From NCBI GenBank assembly GCA_030431255.1, contig JAUIJL010000006.1:343850-407849 (forward strand): DNA of 64,000 bases. Direction: 5' to 3'. A model generated the notes under the pieces. The model saw nothing but the letters and a program-made list of their open reading frames with translations, made no database searches and was not told the origin of the DNA. The position numbers were made by a program, and so were the translations under genes. Within the stretch, counting starts at the first letter, position 1, and the number at the start of each line of letters is the position of its first letter. This DNA is from Thermoanaerobaculia bacterium (GTDB lineage: Bacteria > Acidobacteriota > Thermoanaerobaculia > Multivoradales > J023). Shown here piece after piece: positions 1 to 9,516 of this stretch.

Positions 1-546
1 TCGGCCCTTGATGTAGTGCCTCGGGACCGCTCCCCAAAAACGAGAATCGTAGGAGTGGTCTCGATTGTCCCCGAGGAAGAAGTAGTGCTCGTCGGGAACT
101 TGGAACGGACCGAAGTTGTCTCGAAGGCGTTCCTGCCTTCGGATGAACTTCTTATTTGGGAAGGTTCTCGGGTCTTTGTGTTGGGTAAAGGTGTCGTCAT
201 CGACCTCTTGATCGTTGACGAATAGCCGCTTCTCGACGATTTCGATCTTGTCACCCGGCAGACCGATACACCTTTTGACGAGATCGGTGGTCGGTTTTTC
301 CAAAGACCTAAAAATCACCACGTCCCCCCGCCTCAAATCACGGCTCGGGGCCACCCCTTCGGTAGCGGTCGTGCCGTAAATGAATCGGTTGACAAAGAGA
401 TGGTCACCGATCAACAGGGTGTTCTCCATCGATCCACTGGGAATATAGAAGGTCTTCACCAAGAAGGTGTTGCTGAATCCGAGGAAAATCCCAGCGATCA
501 ATAGTGCCTCGACATACTCCCGCATCCAAAATCTTCGATTTTCCAT
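1..546 (-). CDS. lepB: Signal peptidase I (3' end cut by window edge)
   Basis: This is a type I signal peptidase, the membrane serine protease that removes signal peptides from exported proteins. It reads 182 codons from an ATG at 546 and runs off the left edge without a stop. A hydrophobic N-terminal anchor (about residues 12-30) is followed by the IPSGSM box with nucleophile Ser39, the VKRCIGLPGD box with general base Lys91, and the GDNRDHSYDSRFWG box near residue 165. All conserved family boxes are present, so only a few C-terminal residues should be missing. It has a single N-terminal membrane segment. A sigma70-like promoter and operator-like palindromes lie just upstream. Confidence 0.95.
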   Translation of the reverse strand, partial: MENRRFWMREYVEALLIAGIFLGFSNTFLVKTFYIPSGSMENTLLIGDHLFVNRFIYGTTATEGVAPSRDLRRGDVVIFRSLEKPTTDLVKRCIGLPGDKIEIVEKRLFVNDQEVDDDTFTQHKDPRTFPNKKFIRRQERLRDNFGPFQVPDEHYFFLGDNRDHSYDSRFWGAVPRHYIKGR

Positions 547-632
547 TTAGCGCGCTATTCCTTCCACCCATTCTTCGATTCAGCTGCGGATTCAGCAGTC
601 TTTGGACCCTCGGTTCCCGGGGGGTGCAAAAG

Positions 633-661
633 ATTGTGCCCCTGTCAGGATCTTTTGACAA
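633..661 (-). promoter_or_regulatory. Predicted sigma70 promoter of lepB
   Basis: On the minus strand TTGTCA (656-661) and CACAAT (633-638) are separated by 17 bases, which fits -35 and -10 elements. The predicted start lies about 80 bases before the lepB ATG. The -35 hexamer overlaps the right edge of the palindrome-like element at 644-659. The -10 matches the consensus at four of six positions, so confidence is moderate. Confidence 0.45.
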
Positions 662-729
662 CCGTTGAAAGCTAATTTCTGGGCCTTATGGGGCCATTGC
701 GTGGGGGGACGTCAAAATCTTTTGACGTC
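644..729. promoter_or_regulatory. Two related palindromic operator-like sites
   Basis: A perfect 22-base palindrome occupies 708-729, with arms GACGTCAAAA and TTTTGACGTC around a TC centre. A second element at 644-659 matches the inner 16 bases of it (711-726) at 14 of 16 positions. The copies start 67 bases apart and the left one overlaps the predicted lepB promoter. This looks like a pair of sites for a dimeric DNA-binding protein; the regulator cannot be named from sequence. Confidence 0.5.
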
Positions 730-1035
730 AGGGTTCCTCCATAGCAAGCTGAGTTTCCATTAAGTCTATTGTTTTGAGCAATTAAATATTTTTCTCCAAC
801 CTGGCAAGGGGTTTGAAATAAGAGATTCCCGTCAACGTGACAAGAATCGACAAGCACTCAACAAACCCGGAAAGGAGGCACGAGGACGGCATCCATGGCG
901 GTGGAGGGAGCAGAGAGGGTCGCCGAATGTGACCTTTCCCAATCTAGCCAAGCCGAATCTAACCAGACCCACAAGATCAGCCCCTTGAAGGAATGGAATT
1001 CAGACGGGCCACCTTGTTGGGCATTTTCAAACCCC

Positions 1036-1055
1036 GGCTCGGCGTATGCCGAGCC
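1036..1055 (+). other. Perfect 8-bp hairpin upstream of the comEA-like gene
   Basis: GGCTCGGC (1036-1043) and GCCGAGCC (1048-1055) pair perfectly around a GTAT loop. No T-tract follows on the plus strand, so it is not a classical terminator. It sits 63 bases before the start codon and may be a stabilising or regulatory 5' leader structure. Confidence 0.4.
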
Positions 1056-1118
1056 GACCACCAAGCTCAATCAAAGAAGAAACTAAAGGATCGACAGATC
1101 CACATCAGGAGAAGACCC

Positions 1119-1499
1119 ATGGAAACTCACAGCCATTTTTCTAAGCTAGCTATCGTTCTCGCTCTCATCGTCTCGGTGCTCAGCCCTCTGGCCGCCCAAG
1201 CTCAGTCCCAGAATAAAGAGGTCGTCAATATCAATACGGCCTCCGCGGAAGAGCTGGCTCAGTTGCCGAGAGTGGGTCCGTCGCTCTCGCAACGGATTGT
1301 CGCCTTCCGAAAAGAGAATGGCGACTTCAAGAAAACCGAGGACTTGATCTTGGTGAAGGGAATCGGGGAAAAAACGTTCAAGAACCTGGAACCATTCATC
1401 GCCGTGGAAGGCAAGACCACCCTTTCCCGCAAGCTCAGGACCGCTGATGTGGAAGCGGCTAGGGGCGGTGGAAAATCGAGCACCCAAGGCGGCAGCTGA
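1119..1499 (+). CDS. Exported ComEA-like helix-hairpin-helix protein
   Basis: A 126-residue protein with an N-terminal signal sequence (hydrophobic residues about 9-28, ending AAQAQ) followed by a tandem helix-hairpin-helix domain of the ComEA type. Visible hallmarks are VVNINTASAEELAQLPRVG and the second hairpin VKGIGEKTFKNL. ComEA-family proteins bind DNA outside the inner membrane and help DNA uptake. The ATG at 1119 is chosen because AGGAG lies at 1107-1111 and because it gives a proper signal peptide; an upstream in-frame extension has neither. The next gene is a type II/IV pseudopilin, which fits an envelope or competence context, but a hairpin terminator separates the two. The C-terminal tail after residue 105 is short, basic and low-complexity. 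Confidence 0.8.
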   Translation: METHSHFSKLAIVLALIVSVLSPLAAQAQSQNKEVVNINTASAEELAQLPRVGPSLSQRIVAFRKENGDFKKTEDLILVKGIGEKTFKNLEPFIAVEGKTTLSRKLRTADVEAARGGGKSSTQGGS

Positions 1500-1519
1500 T
1501 CCCCTTCGACGACTCCTTC

Positions 1520-1547
1520 GCCCCGGAATTTCCGGGGCTCTTTTTTT
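1520..1547 (+). terminator. Intrinsic terminator after the comEA-like gene
   Basis: GCCCCGG (1520-1526) pairs with CCGGGGC (1532-1538) around AATTT and is followed by seven T residues at 1541-1547. It lies 20 bases after the stop codon. Confidence 0.85.
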
Positions 1548-1583
1548 GACCCGTCAATCGGAAGCAACAAGTAGGGAGCTCCT

Positions 1584-2222
1584 ATGCATCGCAATATGAT
1601 TTTTCCGAACAGGGGATCCTCGAGCCCGGGAAGGGGATTCACCGTCGTCGAGCTACTTTTGGTGTTGGCAATTCTGGGCTTGATGGCTGCCATCGCTTGG
1701 CCGCGGATCCACATGTGGGCCGGATATGTGCGGGTGCGCCTGGCCGCCGGCGAGGTGGCGGGTGCCTTAGCGGAAGCCAGGCTGAGCGCCATCAAACACA
1801 GCGCTAAAGTGGCGTTGCGGTTCGAGACCGCCGAGGACGGTGCCGTGACCATGACGCTCTATCGCGACACGGATGGTGATGGCGTCTTGAGCCGTGATAT
1901 CCGTCGCGGCACGGATCGAGTGGCGAAAGAACAGCGCCGGCTTCAAGGGTTCGACGAGAGAATCCATTTCGGATTTCCCTATGGGGAAGCGCCTAGAGAT
2001 ATCAGCCGACCCAGTAGGCGCATCACCCGATTGCGGGATCCTATCCGGTTCAATAGATCCGATATGGCCTCTTTCAGCAGCTTGGGCACGGCAACACCGG
2101 GCACCGTATATCTAACCGACGGCTTGAAAGCTCTGATCGCAGTGCGGGTCAACAACCGCTCCGGCATGATCTCCATCTGGTCATATGACAAAGATGAGGA
2201 GACATGGCGCATCATCGGATGA
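1584..2222 (+). CDS. GspH/FimT-type pseudopilin
   Basis: A 212-residue minor pilin or pseudopilin. A short basic leader ends at GRG, followed by the prepilin cleavage and methylation motif FTVVELLLVLAILGLMAAIAWP around residues 19-40; prepilin peptidase would cut after the glycine before FTVVE. The rest is a soluble head of the GspH/FimT kind, including a DTDGDG segment (about residues 94-99) that looks like a calcium-binding loop seen in related heads. GGGAG at 1574-1578 precedes the ATG. No assembly ATPase, secretin or other pilin genes are in the window, so type II secretion and type IV pilus roles cannot be separated. Confidence 0.85.
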   Translation: MHRNMIFPNRGSSSPGRGFTVVELLLVLAILGLMAAIAWPRIHMWAGYVRVRLAAGEVAGALAEARLSAIKHSAKVALRFETAEDGAVTMTLYRDTDGDGVLSRDIRRGTDRVAKEQRRLQGFDERIHFGFPYGEAPRDISRPSRRITRLRDPIRFNRSDMASFSSLGTATPGTVYLTDGLKALIAVRVNNRSGMISIWSYDKDEETWRIIG

Positions 2223-2265
2223 AGTGGTAAATATGGATTGACCCCAGTCGATGAAGTGAAGTAAT

Positions 2266-2640
2266 TTGCCGCGCATGAGCGCAATCGTGATGGTGACCAC
2301 CGTGGGGGACGAGGAGCAGGGGAACGAGCTGGCCCACGAGCTCGTTGCCCGTCGTCATGCAGCCTGTGTCAACATGTTACCGGTGACGAAGTCGTTCTAC
2401 CGGTGGCAAGGCAAGGTTTGTCGAGACTCTGAATATATGCTGGTGATCAAGACCCTAGACTCCGAATATGAGCGGGTCTGCGAGACCATCCACGAGATCC
2501 ACAGCTATGATCTGCCCGAGATATTGTCATTTGCGATCTCCAGGGCCGAGGAGCGTTTCCTGAGCTGGATCATAGGAAGCCTGGACAAGGAGGCGGACTT
2601 CTCCGACGAGGAAGATCCCTCCGAGATTCACGACCTGTAA
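2266..2640 (+). CDS. cutA: CutA1-family divalent ion tolerance protein
   Basis: A 124-residue CutA1 protein, a small trimeric ferredoxin-like-fold cytoplasmic protein linked to copper tolerance. The family pattern is clear: a strand with MVTTVGDEEQGNELAHELV, then RRHAACVNMLPVTKSFYRWQGK, EYMLVIKT, and the HSYDLPEI segment near residue 84. The given start is a TTG; an ATG at 2275 giving MSAIVMV is equally reasonable, as neither has a strong ribosome-binding site. The gene is convergent with the SUF operon end. Its cellular role is unresolved in most bacteria. Confidence 0.88.
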   Translation: MPRMSAIVMVTTVGDEEQGNELAHELVARRHAACVNMLPVTKSFYRWQGKVCRDSEYMLVIKTLDSEYERVCETIHEIHSYDLPEILSFAISRAEERFLSWIIGSLDKEADFSDEEDPSEIHDL

Positions 2641-2653
2641 CGCCACGCACCCA

Positions 2654-2669
2654 TGCCCTTTAAGGGGCA
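2654..2669. terminator. Possible bidirectional terminator between cutA and the SUF operon
   Basis: TGCCC (2654-2658) pairs with GGGCA (2665-2669) in a short hairpin located in the 38-base gap between two convergent genes. There is no clear T-tract on either strand, so the call rests mainly on position. Confidence 0.3.
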
Positions 2670-2678
2670 GGATAGAGG

Positions 2679-3017
2679 CTAGAGCAGACCGAGCTCTAGG
2701 CGAGCCGCTTCGGACATCATGCTCGGATTCCAGACAGGATCCCAGACGATGTCCACGTCGCAAGTTTCCACTCCGGGTACCCCTTCGACCTTATGTTGAA
2801 CATCGATCGGCAGGGTTCCGGCAACGGGGCAGGCGGGAGAGGTCAGAGTCATGATGACGTCCACGTGCCCGTTGTCTCCCACGGCGATGTTGTAGATCAG
2901 CCCCATCTCGTAGATGTTGACCGGGATCTCGGGATCGAAGACGGTTTTGATGGCTTCGACGATTTGCGACTCGAGATCTGCTGGGGCAGTTTCCGAAGGA
3001 AGGGTTTGGGTTTCCAT
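2679..3017 (-). CDS. sufT: SUF-associated MIP18/DUF59 protein (SufT-like)
   Basis: A 112-residue protein of the MIP18/DUF59 family, which helps mature or deliver iron-sulfur clusters. Hallmarks are the DPEIPVNIYEMGLIYNI segment near residue 28 and TLTSPACPVAG with the family cysteine near residue 63. The ATG at 3017 has AAGGAG just upstream; the open frame extends further upstream but that part overlaps sufU. It is the last gene of the SUF operon, 28 bases after sufU, the usual position for sufT in acidobacterial and Gram-positive-like SUF operons. Confidence 0.85.
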   Translation of the reverse strand: METQTLPSETAPADLESQIVEAIKTVFDPEIPVNIYEMGLIYNIAVGDNGHVDVIMTLTSPACPVAGTLPIDVQHKVEGVPGVETCDVDIVWDPVWNPSMMSEAARLELGLL

Positions 3018-3045
3018 CGTCAGCTCCTTCTTTTTCTTAGTGAGA

Positions 3046-3495
3046 TCATTCCGTGGAGACGGGCTCTGCCTCGCCTTGAATAGCTGCCTGCAAGGTGTGC
3101 CAGGCCAACGTCGCGCATTTGACGCGGATCGGTAGATCGCGAACTCCGGCCAAGGCCTCGAGCTTCCCGAGATCATGATCTCCGACTTCGTTCTTGCCGG
3201 TGACCATGTCTCGGAACCTGCTGAACAGCTCTCGGGCTTCTTGTAAGCTCTTGCCTTTGATCGACTCGGTCATCAAGGAGGCCGAAGCGGTGGAGATGGC
3301 ACAGCCGGCTCCTTCAAAGCCGACCTCTGACACCTTTCCCTGGTCGTCGACTTTGAGGGAAACCTTCACCCGGTCGCCACAGAGAGGGTTGTGCCCCGCG
3401 GCCTCGAATGATGGGTCATCCAAGGCCCCGAAATTTCGGGGTTTGCGATAGTGCTCGAGAATAATCTCTTGGTAGAGACTGGTGAGATCCGACAC
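3046..3495 (-). CDS. sufU: SufU iron-sulfur scaffold or sulfur-transfer protein
   Basis: A 149-residue SufU/IscU-fold protein. The three conserved cysteines are visible: Cys39 in HNPLCGD, Cys65 in GCAIS and Cys127 in RVKCATLAWHTL. The sequence between the second and third cysteine is long, typical of SufU rather than IscU; in characterised SufU proteins these residues bind zinc and accept persulfide sulfur from SufS. It lies nine bases after sufS, consistent with a working SufS-SufU pair. There is no SufE in the operon. Confidence 0.93.
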   Translation of the reverse strand: MSDLTSLYQEIILEHYRKPRNFGALDDPSFEAAGHNPLCGDRVKVSLKVDDQGKVSEVGFEGAGCAISTASASLMTESIKGKSLQEARELFSRFRDMVTGKNEVGDHDLGKLEALAGVRDLPIRVKCATLAWHTLQAAIQGEAEPVSTE

Positions 3496-3504
3496 GAAGA
3501 GCTC

Positions 3505-4773
3505 CTAGCAGAACATGTCGATCACTTTTCCGACGCCGTCCGCCAGACGATCGACCTCATCTAGAGTGTTGTAAAAGGCAAATGACGCCCGCGCGGTGGC
3601 GGGCAGCCCGAAGCGGTCCATGATCGGTTGGGCACAGTGGTGACCCGCCCGCACGGCAATACCCTGGTGATCCAAGATAGTGCCAATATCGTGGGGATGG
3701 GCACCGTCAATGGTGAAGGACACCACCGAGGCCTTGTGTTCCGCGGTGCCGATCAAACGCACTTGAGGGATGGCCGACAATCGCTGATGGGCATAGTCGA
3801 GAAGGGCCGCCTCGTGGGTCACGATCTCAGCGAAACCCAGACCCGTCACATAGTCCATGGCGGCCGCCATACCGATGGCGCCGACGATGTTGGGAGTGCC
3901 GGCTTCGAATCGATGGGGCGGCACGTTGTACTCGGTTTTGTCGAAAGACACATACCGAATCATCTCTCCGCCGCCTTGATAGGGCCGCATGGACTCGAGG
4001 TGCTCGTATCGTCCATAGAGCGCTCCGATTCCGGTGGGTCCGAAGAGCTTGTGGCTCGAGATGGCGTAGAAATCACAACCGAGCGCCTGGACGTCGACGG
4101 CACCGTGGGGAGCTGCCTGAGCTCCGTCCAGCATTACTGGAATGCCTTTTTCATGGGCCGCGGCAACCACTTCTTTCACCGGATTGATCGTGCCCAAGGC
4201 GTTGGAGATATGCACCAATGAGACCATCTTGGTCTTTGCCGAAAGCAGCGTTTTGAACGCTTCGAGATCGAGCTGCCCGCGATCGTCGATCGGCGCGACC
4301 ACCAGCTCAGCGCCGGAGTCCTCGCACACCATCTGCCAGGGCACGATGTTCGAGTGGTGCTCCATGTGCGAGATCAGCACTTGATCGCCCGGGCCCAAAC
4401 GAGGACGGGCAAAGCTCCAGGCCACCAAATTGATGGCCTCGGAGGTACCCCGGACGAACACGATCTCCTCGTCTTTTTCCGCACCGAGAAAGGCCCGAGC
4501 CGTGGATCGGGCTTGCTCGTAATCGTCCGTCGCCCGCTGCGAGAGGGTATGCACCCCGCGATGAACGTTGGAGTAGCTCTTGGAATACCCCTTCACCAGC
4601 GCGTCGATCACCGCCTGGGGCTTTTGTGCCGAGGCTGCATTGTCCAGATAGACCAACGGGTGTCCGTGGATTTCCTGGTGCAAGGCCGGGAAGTCCAAAC
4701 GAACCGCCCTAACATCCAAACCCTGTGGCGCGGCGTCCGGCACGGTCTTTTGGGAAGCGACTTCAACGCTCAT
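3505..4773 (-). CDS. sufS: Cysteine desulfurase SufS
   Basis: A 422-residue group II cysteine desulfurase (PLP-dependent, class V aminotransferase fold) that takes sulfur from cysteine for cluster assembly. VYLDNAASAQKP near residue 41, the HMEHHSN segment, the PLP-binding lysine Lys242 in SSHKLFGPTG, and the catalytic cysteine Cys380 in RAGHHCAQP are all present. The ATG at 4773 follows AAAGAGAG with good spacing; a GTG one codon earlier is also in frame. It lies between sufD and sufU on the same strand. Confidence 0.96.
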   Translation of the reverse strand: MSVEVASQKTVPDAAPQGLDVRAVRLDFPALHQEIHGHPLVYLDNAASAQKPQAVIDALVKGYSKSYSNVHRGVHTLSQRATDDYEQARSTARAFLGAEKDEEIVFVRGTSEAINLVAWSFARPRLGPGDQVLISHMEHHSNIVPWQMVCEDSGAELVVAPIDDRGQLDLEAFKTLLSAKTKMVSLVHISNALGTINPVKEVVAAAHEKGIPVMLDGAQAAPHGAVDVQALGCDFYAISSHKLFGPTGIGALYGRYEHLESMRPYQGGGEMIRYVSFDKTEYNVPPHRFEAGTPNIVGAIGMAAAMDYVTGLGFAEIVTHEAALLDYAHQRLSAIPQVRLIGTAEHKASVVSFTIDGAHPHDIGTILDHQGIAVRAGHHCAQPIMDRFGLPATARASFAFYNTLDEVDRLADGVGKVIDMFC

Positions 4774-4807
4774 CACGACTCTCTTTCACGGAATCAGACC
4801 TTCTGGG

Positions 4808-6136
4808 TCAAACCGCTTGGCGAACGATTTCGCCTTTGGGTAGACGGGTAAAGAGGAATTCCTCCAAACCTTTGCGCACCGTCTCGAGACGGAACTCCTC
4901 CAGGACCTCACACGCGAAGGCGTAGGTGAGCAGGCTGCGAGCCGCTTCCTGGCTGATGCCTCGAGAGCGGAGGTAGAAAACCGCTTCCTCATCCAGATGA
5001 CCGGTGGTGGACCCGTGGGTGCACTTCACGTCATCGGCGAAAATCTCGAGCTGGGGGTTGGAGTGAGCCAGCGCGTTGTCCGAAAGCAGCAGATGTTGGC
5101 TCGACTGTTTGGCATCGGTTTTCTGGGCATCTTCGTGGACCTTGATCCGGCCGTTGAACACAGCCCGAGACGAATCTTCCAGGATGCCTTTGAACAGCTC
5201 ATAGCTGTGGCAATTGGGTTTGGCGTGGTCCACCCACATGTGATGATCCACCAATTGTTTGCCCCGGCCGAGGTAAAGACCGTTGAGGGTGCAGTGGATG
5301 CCTTCACCGCCCAAATAGGCTTGAATGTCGTTACGCACGATGGCGCCGCCATGGTTCACCGAATGGGTGAAGAAGTTGGCGTCCCGCTCGAGATGGATCT
5401 TTAGCGTCGCCAAGTGGTAGGCGTCATTGCTTTCCTCACCCAGCCGGTAGTGGTCGACCACCGAATTGGCGCCACCGATGATTTCGGTCACCGGGCAGGT
5501 GAGGTACTTATCGCCGGTGAAACCGGCGTAGCTCTCAACTACCGTCAGCTCAGCGCTTTGCTCGGCGACGATCAGGTTGCGCGGGTAGGACACGGAAGCG
5601 GTCTCCCCGGCGGTCGCCACGAAGAGCAGATGCAGCGTCTGCTCGATCTTCTTGCCCTTGGGCACGAAAACGAAAGCTCCGTCTTCGATGTGCGCGGTGT
5701 TCAACGCCACGAAGGGGTGGCTGATATCCGCGTGGCGGCCGAGATGCTCGGTCACGATGTCGGGCATGGATTCCAATGCTTGCGCCAGGCTGCCCGCAAA
5801 GGCGCCTTCGGGAAGGTCCACGGTGTCCGAAAGCTCGGCGGAGAAACGGCCGTTGACGAATACCAGGTCGGTACAATCCGGAATCCGGAAGGGATCCAAT
5901 TTGGCGGACGTCAACCCGTGCAGCTCACCGCCGGCTCGGACATAGGATTCCTTGCCCACCGGCGCGACATTGGTATGACGCCAGGCTTCGTCACGGGTGG
6001 TTGGAAAACCTTGGTTTTCGAAGCTCTCGAGACCTTTGCTCCGGAGCTCGACGACCGACGCGGGCTGGGAGCTGAGCGAGCTCTCGAAGGAGCTGTAGTC
6101 AGCGACGAGGGATGGTTTTTCAGCGACTGCGACCAT
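4808..6136 (-). CDS. sufD: SufD subunit of the SufBCD complex
   Basis: A 442-residue SufD protein, partner of SufB and SufC in the scaffold that builds iron-sulfur clusters. The C-terminal beta-helix core carries family signatures such as DDVKCTHGSTTGHLDEEAVFYL and RGISQEAARSLLTYAF. The N-terminal part has the DEAWRHTN motif (about residue 51) typical of SufD. The ATG at 6136 is preferred because GAGG lies eight bases upstream; a GTG at 6145 in the same frame starts one base after the sufC stop. It is tightly coupled with sufC. Confidence 0.95.
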   Translation of the reverse strand: MVAVAEKPSLVADYSSFESSLSSQPASVVELRSKGLESFENQGFPTTRDEAWRHTNVAPVGKESYVRAGGELHGLTSAKLDPFRIPDCTDLVFVNGRFSAELSDTVDLPEGAFAGSLAQALESMPDIVTEHLGRHADISHPFVALNTAHIEDGAFVFVPKGKKIEQTLHLLFVATAGETASVSYPRNLIVAEQSAELTVVESYAGFTGDKYLTCPVTEIIGGANSVVDHYRLGEESNDAYHLATLKIHLERDANFFTHSVNHGGAIVRNDIQAYLGGEGIHCTLNGLYLGRGKQLVDHHMWVDHAKPNCHSYELFKGILEDSSRAVFNGRIKVHEDAQKTDAKQSSQHLLLSDNALAHSNPQLEIFADDVKCTHGSTTGHLDEEAVFYLRSRGISQEAARSLLTYAFACEVLEEFRLETVRKGLEEFLFTRLPKGEIVRQAV

Positions 6137-6146
6137 GGTCGACACC

Positions 6147-6926
6147 TCAGGCGCTCACCGCTGCCGGTTCTTTTCCGGCACGGATTTCGTCCTCGATCCA
6201 ACCATAACCCTTGTCTTCCAGCTCCTTCGCCAGCTCCGGCCCTCCGGAACGGACGATGCGGCCGTCCACCAAAACGTGCACCACATCGGGTTTGATGTAG
6301 TCGAGCAGACGTTGGTAGTGGGTGATGACCAAGAAGGCTCGCTTCTCGCCGCGCATGGTGTTGACGCCGTTGGCGACGATGCGCAGCGCGTCGATATCGA
6401 GACCCGAATCGGTTTCGTCGAGCACCGCGACCTTGGGGTCGAGCACGGCCATGTGGAAGATCTCGTTGCGCTTCTTCTCACCGCCGGAAAAGCCGTCGTT
6501 GACCGGGCGTTGGAGCAGCTTTTCGTCCATTTGAACCAACTTCATCTTCTCGCGCGCCAGCTTGAGGAAGTCGACCGCATCCACTTCCGGCTCGCCACGG
6601 TGCTCGCGGCAAGCGTTGAGAGCGGCTTTCAGGAAGTAGGTGTTGGACACACCGGGAATTTCCACCGGATATTGGAAGGCCAGGAACAGGCCTTCACGAG
6701 CCCGGTCCTCAGGTTCCATCTCGAGCAGATCGTTGCCGTCGAAGTCCACCGAGCCCTCGGTGATCTCATATTCATCACGGCCCGCCAAAACTTGGGCCAA
6801 GGTGCTTTTGCCGCTGCCGTTCGGGCCCATGATGGCATGGACCTCACCGGCTTTGACTTCCAGGCTCACACCTTTGAGGATCTCGGCATCTTCAATGCCG
6901 GCGTGTAGGTTTTCGATTTTCAACAT
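6147..6926 (-). CDS. sufC: SufC ATPase of the SufBCD complex
   Basis: A 259-residue ABC-type ATPase that drives conformational change of SufB-SufD. Walker A is GPNGSGKST (residues 34-42), the signature is FSGGEKKRNE, and Walker B is VAVLDETDSGLDIDAL. The GGEKKRNE form of the signature separates SufC from transporter ATPases. It follows sufB after a 105-base gap that contains a tandem repeat, and sits one base from an alternative sufD start, which suggests translational coupling. Confidence 0.97.
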   Translation of the reverse strand: MLKIENLHAGIEDAEILKGVSLEVKAGEVHAIMGPNGSGKSTLAQVLAGRDEYEITEGSVDFDGNDLLEMEPEDRAREGLFLAFQYPVEIPGVSNTYFLKAALNACREHRGEPEVDAVDFLKLAREKMKLVQMDEKLLQRPVNDGFSGGEKKRNEIFHMAVLDPKVAVLDETDSGLDIDALRIVANGVNTMRGEKRAFLVITHYQRLLDYIKPDVVHVLVDGRIVRSGGPELAKELEDKGYGWIEDEIRAGKEPAAVSA

Positions 6927-6980
6927 GGTTTCTATATCTCCGAAGCTCGAATAAGCGATCTGGGTGTTGAGAGTCTCAGC

Positions 6981-7020
6981 AAGTCCTAGCGAGTCCTAGT
7001 AAGTCCTAGCGAGTCCTAAA
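6981..7020. repeat. Four tandem decamers between sufB and sufC
   Basis: The decamers AAGTCCTAGC, GAGTCCTAGT, AAGTCCTAGC and GAGTCCTAAA lie head to tail, forming a 20-base unit present twice with two end mismatches. The array lies in the 105-base sufB-sufC gap, inside the operon, and ends 11 bases from the sufB stop. Confidence 0.85.
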
Positions 7021-7031
7021 GTGGGCGCAGA

Positions 7032-8477
<1,446 letters not shown>

Positions 8478-8559
8478 GTTATCTCCGAGATTTCCAGTTG
8501 AGCCGGATTTCCGATTGCCGGATTTCCAGAGTGGCCCCGGTGGTTTCAAAATTGAAGTT

Positions 8560-9051
8560 TTAGGCGTTGGCCGAGGTGGGCTCGCTATTGAAAGGCAATC
8601 CCTTGAGAGTCAGCTGGACCAGGCGATCGGGTTGAGCCTCGACGAGATCCGACAAGGAGATGGCCATCAGGGCGCCTCGGACCGCATCGTTGATCAACTG
8701 CCAGTTGCCGCGGATCCTGCAGGTCGCTTCCTGGCTGCAGCTGCCCGGGGTGTCTTCGATACATTCCGTGAAGGCGATCGGTCCATCGAGAGCCTCGATC
8801 ATTCGAACCACCGAAAGCTCTTCGGGAGCGTCAGCCAAGGAATAACCTCCCTTGACACCCCGGTGGGATTCGAGAACTCCGTCACGGGAAAGCAGTTTCA
8901 GAATCTTGCTTACTGTGGGCAGGGGTAAGCCGACGGCTTCCGCCAGCTCTGGAGCCGCGAAGCGATCTGCCGAGGCATCGGCTGTCTGCTGCCTTGCCAT
9001 GTGGGAGAGCAACACGATTCCGTAGTCCGCTTGTTTGGTCATTCGAAGCAT
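8560..9051 (-). CDS. Rrf2-family regulator of the SUF operon
   Basis: A 163-residue winged-helix Rrf2 protein. The helix-turn-helix is in residues 30-70 ([29 protein letters not shown]), and three cysteines follow as Cys97-x7-Cys105-x5-Cys111, the place where IscR-type regulators bind a [2Fe-2S] cluster. Spacing differs slightly from IscR but resembles SUF-linked Rrf2 proteins. As first gene of the operon it most likely senses cluster status and represses its own promoter. A matching promoter-operator lies far upstream at 9495-9544. The most probable reading is a SufR/IscR-like autorepressor. Confidence 0.9.
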   Translation of the reverse strand: MLRMTKQADYGIVLLSHMARQQTADASADRFAAPELAEAVGLPLPTVSKILKLLSRDGVLESHRGVKGGYSLADAPEELSVVRMIEALDGPIAFTECIEDTPGSCSQEATCRIRGNWQLINDAVRGALMAISLSDLVEAQPDRLVQLTLKGLPFNSEPTSANA

Positions 9052-9510
9052 GTTCAGCTCTCTTTAAGTTGCCGATGTAGCCACCCTGGGCGGTAACTTT
9101 CCGAGGACGTGGCGTTTTGTCGGTGCGCTTCGCCGGCCGAAAGCGGAGGTCCTGCGTTCCGGACGCAAGCAGGGGGCTCATACTCGGTGCACAGCACGAA
9201 GGCTGGGGATCCTAGAAGGCGATCAGGCACCGGGCGGAGCTCGATAAACGTGAAGCCCGCCGACGTGGGTCTAGCCGTGAATCGGCATAAATCTGTGACT
9301 ATGGTTTTCGTCCTGTCGAGCGCATTGGATGAATTGCTGCCGATGAGCGATGGTCTCAAGCTCGGAAACGATCGTCTTTCGAAACTCGCAGCTCGACGGT
9401 TCCGTGGGGTACTTCCGTGGTGTCTCAAAAGGGGCCCTGTCTCGATGAAGACCTGTCTCCAAGGGGCCTATCGGACGACCGGTGGAGCTTAAATAGTACC
9501 TCCACGGTAC
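9052..9510 (-). other. Long untranslated leader of the SUF operon
   Basis: About 460 bases separate the predicted operon start from the rrf2 start codon. Open frames on both strands here (for example 9054-9428 minus and 9109-9492 plus) show no protein family features and odd amino-acid composition. No riboswitch class is recognised. The stretch may be an untranslated leader with regulatory folding, or a second promoter may lie closer to rrf2. Confidence 0.45.
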
Positions 9511-9511
9511 T
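9495..9511. promoter_or_regulatory. Operator-like dyad of the SUF operon
   Basis: AGTACC (9495-9500) and GGTACT (9506-9511) are inverted repeats around TCCAC, a 17-base dyad. It starts six bases downstream of the predicted -10 element on the minus strand, so it would cover the transcription start, the classic position for a repressor. The first operon gene is an Rrf2 regulator, its likely ligand by inference. Confidence 0.6.
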
Positions 9512-9516
9512 TTTTT

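Larger units (their letters stand above)
547..1118. other. Intergenic region between lepB and the comEA-like gene
   Basis: No convincing gene lies in these 572 bases. The left third holds the lepB promoter and the two palindromic sites. The middle (about 740-860) is AT-rich compared with its surroundings. The right part contains a perfect hairpin at 1036-1055. Short open frames here lack ribosome-binding sites and recognisable protein features. Confidence 0.6.

Noticed and set aside
9054-9492. Open frames on both strands inside the SUF leader (for example 9054-9428 minus, 9109-9492 plus)
   Set aside because: No ribosome-binding site, family motif or coding-like composition; they lie between a well-supported promoter and rrf2.
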